This document shows positions 1-4,912 of a DNA stretch of 5,020 nucleotides, piece by piece (within the stretch, counting starts at the first letter, position 1; every line of letters starts with the position of its first letter). Source of the stretch: Candidatus Mcinerneyibacteriota bacterium (lineage in GTDB: Bacteria > AUK180 > JAQVHJ01). The stretch is from the NCBI GenBank assembly GCA_030630935.1, contig DAOVMD010000264.1, positions 1-5,020 on the forward strand, read 5' to 3'. Below the pieces are notes generated by a model, which ran no database searches, was not told where the DNA came from, and saw only the letters and a program-made list of their open reading frames with translations. The position numbers and the translations under genes were made by a program.

Positions 1-16
1 ATTTTTTTATCCCATA

Positions 17-68
17 ATCGTGTAATCTCTGTTAAATCTTTTCAGTGTGATCAGTGTGTTCAGTGGTT
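17..68. repeat. Degenerate 9-bp tandem words (TCAGTGTGA type)
   Basis: Three adjacent 9-mers are visible: TCAGTGTGA (42-50), TCAGTGTGT (51-59) and TCAGTGGTT (60-68). To their left, related words such as AATCGTGT and AATCTCTGTT continue the pattern in weaker form from about 17. The array does not keep a reading frame. Its function is unknown. It resembles low-complexity intergenic word repeats rather than a CRISPR or a VNTR inside a gene. Confidence 0.6.
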
Positions 69-215
69 AATTTTGCATTCAATTGTTCCTTTAAGCACCA
101 GTGGTTATAAACAAGAGTATTATATTATGTTATACAAAATTATAGAAATTAATATGTCAAAGAACTGATTTATAGTAAATCATCTTATAAATGAACCTCT
201 AAAAACTGTGTAAGT

Positions 216-260
216 AAGAAAAGAGCTGCTTTATATATCTACTTTTGGGGCTGTTTTCTT
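216..260 (-). terminator. Imperfect inverted repeat, possible weak terminator
   Basis: AAGAAAAGAGC (216-226) pairs with GCTGTTTTCTT (250-260) at 10 of 11 positions, around a 23-nt loop. It starts about 37 nt after the stop codon of the gene ending at 297. Read on the minus strand, the right-hand arm carries a short T-rich run (CTCTTTTCTT). The stem is mostly A-T and the loop is long, so this is a weak candidate and may be chance in AT-rich DNA. Confidence 0.25.
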
Positions 261-296
261 TTGCATATTCTTTCATATTACTTTTCACACTACCTA

Positions 297-1373
297 TTAA
301 AAATAATCCGGTATATCTGATTTTTGTTTCTTAACCGGTTTGCGAATTTTAAACTTACGCTTGGAAATTTTTACTTTTTCTGTTGATTCACGACGAAAAT
401 CTAATTCCTCGTCGAATTCACCCGAAGTGCGAAGCCAGCTTAAAAGCTCCGGGTAATTTATGCTATAAACCTTGTTAGTCTTGGTAATTATATTAAAATG
501 AATTAACCTGCTTAAATAAGTCTGAATTACACCAGGTTTCTTATTAAGGAAAAAAGAAAGCTCATTTAATTTTATGCCATCTTTATAAGCAAAAATCAGG
601 AAAATTGATTTGAAGGAAACATCTCCGCTTATCATTGAAATAATCCTCTCAAAATAATTGGATAAACCTCTATCAAGATAATTTGAAATATTATCCGAAG
701 ACGAACCCATAAACTGAATAACAAAATCAATGACTGAAGGATTCCCAAAAGTATGTTCATAAAAATCACTTGGAACTTGAGCCACTCCCTGATTCTCAAG
801 ATACTTTTTCATTGAAGACTCTGAAAATCGATCTAAACAAATTAAATTCCCTGAATCAAAAATTTCAAATATGCTCTTGTGCTGGGAAGTTGATAATAAA
901 TTAAACATTAAAAGAATGTCGCCGGCTTCATTTAACTTCTTGACATCACCCGCGATATCTACATTATTAAACTTTTCTAACTTTAAAATTTCCTGGAAAT
1001 TTAAAAACACAATCTTAATTTTTGAACCGGTAAGATCCTGAAGTAATTTCTTTATGCGTAAAAAATATTCAAATGAATAATCTATTGTATCTATATTTAA
1101 CCCCTTCATTACAAATTCTTCTATTGTATTAATACCTACTAACTTTTCCTGAAGATACCTCCTGACTAAGGATAAATAAAGCCTCTTGAAAAATAACTCT
1201 GGAAAAGCTAAATTCTTCAAACAATCATAAACAAAAATATACTTCGATGTATAATCATGGAACAGTTGCGGCGTATAGAGGAAGGGATTTAAGACTGGGG
1301 CTGCATAAGGGATACCGTCTTGAATAAATCCGTTGTAAAAGTTTTTAAATTCTATCAGGTTCATGTTCTTCAT
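297..1373 (-). CDS. Degenerate archaeal-type STAND ATPase with winged-helix C-terminus
   Basis: 358 residues, complete with TAA stop. The best match by eye is the archaeal-type ATPase family (PF01637-like): a AAA/STAND NTPase core followed by a winged helix, often adjacent to regulatory or transport functions. Visible parallels are a strand at about 45-50 (KYIFVYD) in the place of the strand after the P-loop, IVFLNFQEI (121-129) in the Walker B position, STSQHKSIF (161-169) in the sensor region, FGNPSVIDF (209-217), and YLDRGLSNYFERI (232-244). A winged helix follows at about 252-315 (GVIQTYLSRLIHFNIITK). The tail (327-351) is rich in Lys and Arg. No GxxxxGKT/S is present near the N-terminus, and the Walker B acidic pair is reduced to N125. 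It is therefore probably a non-catalytic homologue. The start is uncertain: ATG at 1373 and ATG at 1364 are both near the promoter and neither has a clear Shine-Dalgarno. The gene stands alone, with no partner in the window. The family call is inference from memory; the real function is unknown. Confidence 0.55.
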   Translation of the reverse strand: MKNMNLIEFKNFYNGFIQDGIPYAAPVLNPFLYTPQLFHDYTSKYIFVYDCLKNLAFPELFFKRLYLSLVRRYLQEKLVGINTIEEFVMKGLNIDTIDYSFEYFLRIKKLLQDLTGSKIKIVFLNFQEILKLEKFNNVDIAGDVKKLNEAGDILLMFNLLSTSQHKSIFEIFDSGNLICLDRFSESSMKKYLENQGVAQVPSDFYEHTFGNPSVIDFVIQFMGSSSDNISNYLDRGLSNYFERIISMISGDVSFKSIFLIFAYKDGIKLNELSFFLNKKPGVIQTYLSRLIHFNIITKTNKVYSINYPELLSWLRTSGEFDEELDFRRESTEKVKISKRKFKIRKPVKKQKSDIPDYF

Positions 1374-1394
1374 AGTGTTATACCATTTTTCGTT

Positions 1395-1423
1395 ATTATA
1401 CCATACAATATAAAACTTTTCAA
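1395..1423 (-). promoter_or_regulatory. Sigma-70 type promoter with extended -10 for the ATPase-like gene
   Basis: On the minus strand, TTGAAA (1423-1418) is followed by a 17-bp spacer and a perfect TATAAT (1400-1395). TGG sits directly before the -10 as a TGn extension. Transcription should start near 1388, leaving only about 15 nt before the ATG at 1373 or 24 nt before the ATG at 1364. That short leader contains no recognisable Shine-Dalgarno. Confidence 0.75.
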
Positions 1424-1433
1424 TAAAATAATG

Positions 1434-1462
1434 CTATTCGGTGAACTCCGTTAACCGAATAG
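1434..1462. promoter_or_regulatory. Inverted repeat upstream of the -35, possible operator
   Basis: CTATTCGGT (1434-1442) and ACCGAATAG (1454-1462) are perfect 9-bp inverted repeats separated by 11 bp. Half-site centres are 20 bp apart, about two helical turns. The dyad centre lies about 60 bp upstream of the predicted start of transcription near 1388, a position often used by activators. A dimeric regulator site is plausible, but the dyad may equally be another palindrome of the repeat-rich spacer. Confidence 0.4.
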
Positions 1463-1487
1463 ATAACAGATAGCAGAGAACAGACCC
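1461..1487. repeat. Short heptamer array (AGATAAC type)
   Basis: AGATAAC (1461-1467), AGATAGC (1468-1474) and AGAGAAC (1475-1481) follow each other without gaps, then a partial unit AGACCC. It starts at the right arm of the inverted repeat. No function can be assigned. Confidence 0.5.
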
Positions 1488-1610
1488 AGAATCACGCACT
1501 TCGTTAGGGTATCTGGACGCGGAATCAGTCGTTTTATAGATAGCATATAGCTTCGCTGATGTTTAACACTTGAACTATTGAACTATAGAAACATTTTTAA
1601 CATTTAAACA

Positions 1611-1623
1611 CATGCAAAGCATG
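1611..1623. repeat. CATGC palindrome with AAA loop
   Basis: CATGC-AAA-GCATG forms a 5-bp stem. It closely resembles the palindrome at 1911-1925, so the two may share an origin. No T-run follows, so it does not look like a terminator. Confidence 0.45.
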
Positions 1624-1655
1624 CCCTTATAAAACATTTGAACCATTGAACTATC

Positions 1656-1675
1656 AGACGTGCCGTGGCACGTCT
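1656..1675. repeat. Perfect 9-bp-stem hairpin inside the TTGAAC array
   Basis: AGACGTGCC and GGCACGTCT are exact reverse complements separated by GT. The stem is GC-rich in a spacer that is otherwise strongly AT-rich. It lies directly after the second 22-bp unit. There is no T-tract on either side, so a REP-like mobile palindrome is more likely than an intrinsic terminator. Confidence 0.65.
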
Positions 1676-1910
1676 CTATAATAGCACTTGAACATTCTTC
1701 AACTCTTAAACTATTGAACTATCTCAACTCACGTACATTTGAACGTTTTAATAACACTTGAACCATTGAACCATCAGAACTTCCGCACATTTAAACGTTT
1801 TTTTAACTCTTGAACATTCTTCAACACTTGAACTATTGAACTATTCTAACTTCTTGAATACTTAAACGGGTTCTTAACACTTTAACGATTTAACTCTTGA
1901 ACACTTGAAC

Positions 1911-1925
1911 GCATGCGAAGCATGC
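1911..1925. repeat. GCATGC palindrome after the operon end
   Basis: GCATGC-GAA-GCATGC is a 6-bp stem with a 3-nt loop. It begins 14 nt past the stop codon of the RfbG-like gene, so it would form a hairpin in the 3' end of the operon transcript. No U-tract follows on the minus strand, so termination here would not be by a standard intrinsic terminator; protection of the mRNA end is an alternative. Confidence 0.45.
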
Positions 1926-1939
1926 CTTGAACATTTAAA

Positions 1940-2971
1940 TCATCTATGCTTACCCTGGTACTTCTTATTTAACTTTTTAAAATTCTCTTTATACCACTTG
2001 TAAGTTTCTAATAATCCTTCAGCAATTGAATATTTATGTTTATACCCTAATACTTTTTTAATCTTAGTTGAATCGAGATATTGCCGGTCAATCTCTAATT
2101 TTGGTTTATGTTTACCTTTGATAACAGGTTTTAAATCAGATTTGATAACTTTCAAAATCGTATTCACCAAATCCAATATTTTAATTGGTTTTCCATGTCC
2201 CGCATTAAAGACTTCTCCGTGCAATTTTTTATTCTGAAGATTTCTTCCGAGGATTTCATAAATTCTTACAACATCTTTCACATAAAGGAAATCTCGTTCG
2301 GGAGTTCCATCACTCCTGATAACAGGGTCATTATTATTCAAGATACTCATCATTGTATCAGGAATAATTGCAGAGAAATGTAATTGTCCCGGTCCAAAGA
2401 TATTTGCAAACCTTGTAATTACTATCGGCATTTTGTAAGCATAAAAGTATGACTTTGCAATCATATCTGCAGATGCTTTTGATACATCATAAGGAAAATG
2501 CGGTTGAAGTGGAAAGTCTTCCTTATACGGCAGTTTTTTATGGATTCCATACGATTTATCACTTGATGCAATAACAACCCTCTTCACTTTTCCATAAATC
2601 CTAATCGCTTCAAGGAGCATATAGGTCCCCCTGATATTTGATTCAAAAGTGGAAAGTGGACCTTCATTTGCAATTGATACAACTACTTGAGCAGCAAGAT
2701 GATAGACAGAGTTAATGTTATATTTTTGAAGAACCCTATATAAGAATTCCTTATCAACCAGATTACCAATTACAATATTGATTTTGGAATCGATATTAAA
2801 TAACTTTAAATTTTTAATCTCGTCCAAATCACGAACCATACCAACAACATTCGCACCCAGTTCAAAAAAATGTTTACACAGATTTGACCCGACAAATCCA
2901 CCTGCTCCGGTTACCAGGATATTTTTATTCTTCCAGAATTTACTTTCATTACCTACTTGAACTTTAACCAT
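1940..2971 (-). CDS. rfbG: CDP-glucose 4,6-dehydratase (RfbG-like)
   Basis: 343 residues, near the usual 350-360 of the family. It is an NAD(P)-dependent short-chain dehydrogenase of the extended type. The expected reaction converts CDP-glucose to CDP-4-keto-6-deoxyglucose in the cytoplasm, a step towards 3,6-dideoxyhexoses or related surface sugars. The Rossmann motif TGAGGFVG lies at 21-28, HLAAQ at 91-95, SSDKSYG at 136-142 and the catalytic YDVSK at 161-165 (Y161, K165). The Asp-Lys pair D138-K139 is the form I know from RfbG; dTDP-glucose dehydratase (RmlB) has Asp-Glu there. The N-terminal FWKNKNILVTG also resembles RfbG. GTPERDFLYVKD (222-233) is more typical of the broader epimerase family, so a sister activity on another nucleotide sugar is possible. 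The start at 2971 has a good Shine-Dalgarno and no alternative Met before residue 45. The gene overlaps the 3' end of the RfbF-like gene by 19 nt, which supports coupled expression of the two steps. Confidence 0.85.
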   Translation of the reverse strand: MVKVQVGNESKFWKNKNILVTGAGGFVGSNLCKHFFELGANVVGMVRDLDEIKNLKLFNIDSKINIVIGNLVDKEFLYRVLQKYNINSVYHLAAQVVVSIANEGPLSTFESNIRGTYMLLEAIRIYGKVKRVVIASSDKSYGIHKKLPYKEDFPLQPHFPYDVSKASADMIAKSYFYAYKMPIVITRFANIFGPGQLHFSAIIPDTMMSILNNNDPVIRSDGTPERDFLYVKDVVRIYEILGRNLQNKKLHGEVFNAGHGKPIKILDLVNTILKVIKSDLKPVIKGKHKPKLEIDRQYLDSTKIKKVLGYKHKYSIAEGLLETYKWYKENFKKLNKKYQGKHR

Positions 2972-3708
2972 TTCGCTTCTCCCTTTAAATAGAATTCATT
3001 AAATTCATTAAGATCCTTAAATGTATCCATACATTTCCAGAATCCTGAATGCTTATATGCTTTTAATTCTCCTGCCTTTGCCAATAACTCAAGAGGCTGA
3101 ATATTCTTCTCTAAACCATCTTCTAAATATTTAAAAAACTTCTTGTTAAACACAAAAAATCCGCCATTTACCCAAAAACTCTGAACCGGTTTCTCTATGA
3201 ATGTTTTAACATCATCTGATTTGTTTATAACAACCTTCCCATATTGAGAATGAGGTTTGACAATTACAACTGTACCTATCTTCTTATGCTTTCTGTGAAA
3301 AGTTAATACTTTCTTTATATCAATATCCGCAAGGCCATCACTGTAGTTCACCATAAAAGTTTTATCTGTTAGGTTCCCCCGGGCTAATAAAAGCCTCCGC
3401 CACATCGCAGTCTCCTGACCTGTGTCAAGGTATTCGGGTTTCGGTAGAAACTTGGGAGAATGACCAACATGTGATAATAAATTTATATCTTTAAATTTTT
3501 TCTTCTTCTCAGCTTCAAAATATTCAGTAATCTTTTTTCCTTTATAACCAATTAAAAGTACAAATTTATTATATCCAAAATGCAGATACCTGAGCATTAA
3601 ATGTGTGATAATCGGGATATTCCCTATCTCTGCAAGAGGTTTAGGAATATACTCGGTCTTTTCAATTAACCTGGTTCCTTTTCCTCCGCATAATAATGCA
3701 ATTTTCAT
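2953..3708 (-). CDS. rfbF: Glucose-1-phosphate cytidylyltransferase (RfbF-like)
   Basis: 251 residues, about the family length of 256. Expected reaction: CTP plus glucose-1-phosphate gives CDP-glucose plus pyrophosphate, the entry step for CDP-activated deoxy sugars of O-antigen or capsule. Visible motifs are GGKGTRL (8-14), which binds the nucleotide, IPKPLAEIG (21-29) with K23, DTGQET (95-100), YSDG (122-125) with metal-binding D124, IEKP (171-174), VNGGFFVF (180-187) and GFWKCMDTFKDLNE (222-235). The DTG, NGGFF and GFW.MDT motifs are the ones that separate RfbF from the related glucose-1-phosphate thymidylyl- and uridylyltransferases. One small oddity is Cys7 where the signature usually has Ala. 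The gene lies 3 nt after the glycosyltransferase stop and overlaps the dehydratase start, so all three sit in one operon. Its product should be the substrate of the dehydratase. Confidence 0.9.
   Translation of the reverse strand: MKIALLCGGKGTRLIEKTEYIPKPLAEIGNIPIITHLMLRYLHFGYNKFVLLIGYKGKKITEYFEAEKKKKFKDINLLSHVGHSPKFLPKPEYLDTGQETAMWRRLLLARGNLTDKTFMVNYSDGLADIDIKKVLTFHRKHKKIGTVVIVKPHSQYGKVVINKSDDVKTFIEKPVQSFWVNGGFFVFNKKFFKYLEDGLEKNIQPLELLAKAGELKAYKHSGFWKCMDTFKDLNEFNEFYLKGEAKWLKFK
2979..2983 (-). promoter_or_regulatory. Ribosome binding site of rfbG
   Basis: GGGAG on the minus strand lies 7 nt before the ATG at 2971, within the coding sequence of the upstream gene. It fixes the start of the dehydratase and implies that translation of the two genes is linked. 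Confidence 0.75.
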
Positions 3709-3711
3709 AAT

Positions 3712-4602
3712 TTAATCACCTTCTTTTAATAAATTATTAATCTGGTTGAAATATATTTTTGCAACGGCTTCTGTTGAATATTTCTCCTTCGCTTTTACAA
3801 TTCCTTCCTCACGTAATTTGTTTCTCAATTTTGGATTTAAAGCAAGCTCCTCAAGTTTTTGTTTTAGATCATTAACATCGTTCTCCTTAAAAACTAAACC
3901 GGTTGTACCAATGATAAGTGTATATTCAAATGAAGATGCACTTAGTGCTTCTATCAGATATTGAACCCCCTTCTCTTTGATTAAGCAACCAAAGTATCCA
4001 ATTACTACTCCATTTAAATTTAACGATTTTAGAAGCTCAGAATCACAGCTTTCCGGAGTGAATAATTTTCGATCATAAGCTAAGGGGGTAATAGTAATTT
4101 CTTTATTATAACCCTTACTGCGAAGAACTTTTATTATCTCATGACCTCCAGCATTAATAATATTTAAATACTTTAAAATGAACTTCTGGAAAAAACTAAA
4201 CGGGAACTTATACTTTTTTAAAATATTCTGCCAGGAATCAATTATAAACTTATATCGAAAAATCACCTTTAAAAACGTAACTAAAAAACTTATAAATGAA
4301 TAAACATCTTCTTGGACTATCACAACATCAAATTTTTCTTTAAATAAAAGAAAGAAGAATCCCAAAGAAAAAAAGTAAAGAGAAGGATGAAATAAAAAAA
4401 ATCCCAAAAAGTAAATTACTTTGTAATTCTCATCAGTTAAGTTAACCTTTTCAAACTTTTCAGTCCTGTTCATTTCTTTTAAACACCAGTACTTGGGAGC
4501 TAAAAGTGTAATTTCAAGCTCGGGGTACTTTGAGAGATCTTTATATACTGTTCGATTTATATCTAATACAAAAGCATGGTTAATTATTAAAATCTTCTTC
4601 AT
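3712..4602 (-). CDS. Family-4 glycosyltransferase with internal in-frame deletion
   Basis: 296 residues, whereas relatives of this type have about 370-400. It would transfer a sugar from a nucleotide donor to a growing surface glycan on the cytoplasmic side of the membrane. Residues 1-230 follow a GT4 protein well: N-terminal Rossmann strand MKKILIINHA, DVVIVQEDVYSF (92-103), the IDSWQNILKKY motif (121-131), the linker ITPLAYDRKLF (171-181) and the start of the second Rossmann domain IGYFGCLIKEKGVQYLIEAL (201-220). After YTLIIG (227-232) the protein jumps directly to TTGLVFKENDVNDLKQKLEEL (233-253), which in the family follows the EVIG segment near the C-terminus. The stretch between, including the E-x7-E donor-binding motif, is missing. 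Frame is kept, so the junction near 3905-3915 is either a true deletion or an assembly collapse. As it stands the enzyme is probably inactive. Start at 4602 is supported by AAAGGAA (4613-4607), 4 nt upstream. First gene of the operon. Confidence 0.8.
   Translation of the reverse strand: MKKILIINHAFVLDINRTVYKDLSKYPELEITLLAPKYWCLKEMNRTEKFEKVNLTDENYKVIYFLGFFLFHPSLYFFSLGFFFLLFKEKFDVVIVQEDVYSFISFLVTFLKVIFRYKFIIDSWQNILKKYKFPFSFFQKFILKYLNIINAGGHEIIKVLRSKGYNKEITITPLAYDRKLFTPESCDSELLKSLNLNGVVIGYFGCLIKEKGVQYLIEALSASSFEYTLIIGTTGLVFKENDVNDLKQKLEELALNPKLRNKLREEGIVKAKEKYSTEAVAKIYFNQINNLLKEGD
3715..3725 (-). promoter_or_regulatory. Strong ribosome binding site of rfbF
   Basis: AAGAAGGTGAT on the minus strand is nearly the full complement of the 16S rRNA 3' end and lies 6 nt before the ATG at 3708. 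It falls within the last codons of the glycosyltransferase (KEGD), so its sequence constrains that protein's C-terminus. Confidence 0.8.
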
Positions 4603-4647
4603 TAAATTCCTTTGTACTACTATTAAAAGACTATTTCATTTTCTTTT

Positions 4648-4676
4648 ATTTTATCATACAATCAATACATTGTCAA
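4648..4676 (-). promoter_or_regulatory. Sigma-70 type promoter of the polysaccharide operon
   Basis: On the minus strand a consensus TTGACA (4676-4671) is followed by a 17-bp spacer and TAAAAT (4653-4648, five of six to consensus). TGA precedes the -10 as a TGn extension. Transcription should begin near 4641, giving a leader of about 38 nt before the ATG at 4602. The leader carries the Shine-Dalgarno AAAGGAA. Nothing between promoter and start looks like a riboswitch or attenuator. Confidence 0.85.
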
Positions 4677-4708
4677 CTTTTTTTAACCGTAAGATAAGAA
4701 TAATAATT

Positions 4709-4754
4709 GCATGGACGCATCGAAGAGCTAGTGGAACACCCAAACCCGAACCAG
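4709..4754 (+). other. Possible 5S rRNA-like fragment
   Basis: The stretch contains GGAACACCC followed by AAACCCGAACCAG, which is reminiscent of the helix II to loop C part of bacterial 5S rRNA (GGAAACACCC, then CCCGAAC). It is less AT-rich than its surroundings and ends abruptly at a run of seven T. It is too short for a functional 5S rRNA and the similarity is partial. It could be a decayed copy, another element, or chance. Confidence 0.2.
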
Positions 4755-4796
4755 TTTTTTTCATGTAATTAACGGAATATTTTGTTCATATGATAA

Positions 4797-4815
4797 GGGT
4801 CAAGACCCTTGACCC
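4797..4815. repeat. REP-like palindrome GGGTCAAG-ACC-CTTGACCC
   Basis: Two perfect 8-bp arms, GGGTCAAG (4797-4804) and CTTGACCC (4808-4815), flank a 3-nt loop. Palindromes of this kind (GGTCAAG...CTTGACC) are often found at or near IS200-like RAYT transposases in my recollection. No transposase is within the window. It lies upstream of the operon promoter and reads the same on both strands, so it is not assigned to a gene. Confidence 0.6.
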
Positions 4816-4818
4816 CTA

Positions 4819-4912
4819 CTTTGTTTGGCAAATAATTCTTTTACCTATGATTGAATACTTAAGTTTTATATTTAAAATGATTACTCTAAACGAAAACAGG
4901 ATAATATATAAT
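4819..4912. other. AT-rich 3' exon flank of the intron
   Basis: This is the DNA next to the 3' splice site. All frames hold stops within a short distance and no gene remnant is recognised, so the intron seems to sit in intergenic DNA rather than in a broken gene. The 5' exon lies outside the window. Confidence 0.4.

Larger units (their letters stand above)
1..296. other. Non-coding region downstream of the ATPase-like gene
   Basis: No open frame here looks like a gene on either strand. The stretch is AT-rich and lies downstream of the minus-strand gene that ends at 297. The only structure I see is an array of 9-bp words near the left edge (17-68) and an imperfect inverted repeat (216-226 with 250-260), both listed separately. 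No tRNA, promoter or convincing terminator was recognised. Confidence 0.6.
1565..1932. repeat. TTGAAC word array with five 22-bp units
   Basis: A 22-bp unit made of AACACTTGAAC plus YATTGAACTAT occurs at 1565-1586, 1633-1654, 1701-1722, 1753-1774 and 1823-1844. The first and last copies are identical; the others differ at two positions each. Start-to-start spacings are 68, 68, 52 and 70 bp. The word TTGAAC itself occurs fifteen times between 1570 and 1932, always in this orientation, with TTAAAC and TTCAAC variants. A second shared block, CTTGAACATTCTTCAAC, is identical at 1687-1703 and 1809-1825 and leads into copies three and five. A third, ACATTTRAACGTTTT, occurs at 1735-1749 and 1787-1801. 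The spacers are otherwise unlike each other, but the unit is too degenerate and the gaps too repetitive for a CRISPR array. Confidence 0.8.
1374..1939. other. Repeat-rich non-coding spacer
   Basis: The spacer separates the end of the polysaccharide operon from the ATPase-like gene. Stops in all frames exclude a gene of useful length. From low to high coordinates it holds the promoter of the ATPase-like gene, a 9-bp inverted repeat (1434-1462), a heptamer array (1461-1487), and the TTGAAC array (1565-1932) with its embedded hairpins. I see no coding remnant, tRNA or transposase fragment. The piece at about 1485-1560 shows no recognisable feature. Confidence 0.7.

Noticed and set aside
1565-1844. 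CRISPR-like array (regular 22-bp repeats with differing spacers)
   Set aside because: Spacing varies from 52 to 70 bp, spacers contain the same TTGAAC words as the repeats and share blocks with each other, repeats are short and degenerate, and no cas gene is present.
1911-1925. Intrinsic terminator of the polysaccharide operon
   Set aside because: It is in the right place after the last stop, but the stem is only 6 bp and GTTCAAG rather than a U-tract follows on the minus strand.
2195-2383. Plus-strand open frame of 62 codons
   Set aside because: It lies fully inside the dehydratase gene on the other strand, which has strong family motifs; no ribosome binding site or recognisable product.
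2778-2960. Plus-strand open frame of 60 codons
   Set aside because: It is antisense to the N-terminal Rossmann part of the dehydratase and has no recognisable content.
3746-3964. Plus-strand open frame of 72 codons
   Set aside because: It is antisense to the C-terminal part of the glycosyltransferase, with Ser/Phe-rich composition typical of a reverse-strand shadow.
4603-4641. Riboswitch or attenuator in the operon leader
   Set aside because: The predicted leader is only about 38 nt, AT-rich and without a stable stem.
4493-4768. Plus-strand open frame of 91 codons
   Set aside because: It runs through the start of the glycosyltransferase, its promoter and non-coding DNA, and has no homology I recognise. 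The well-formed minus-strand promoter within it makes coding use unlikely.
4797-4815. Intrinsic terminator
   Set aside because: The stem is good, but no T-tract directly follows on either strand and no gene ends near it.
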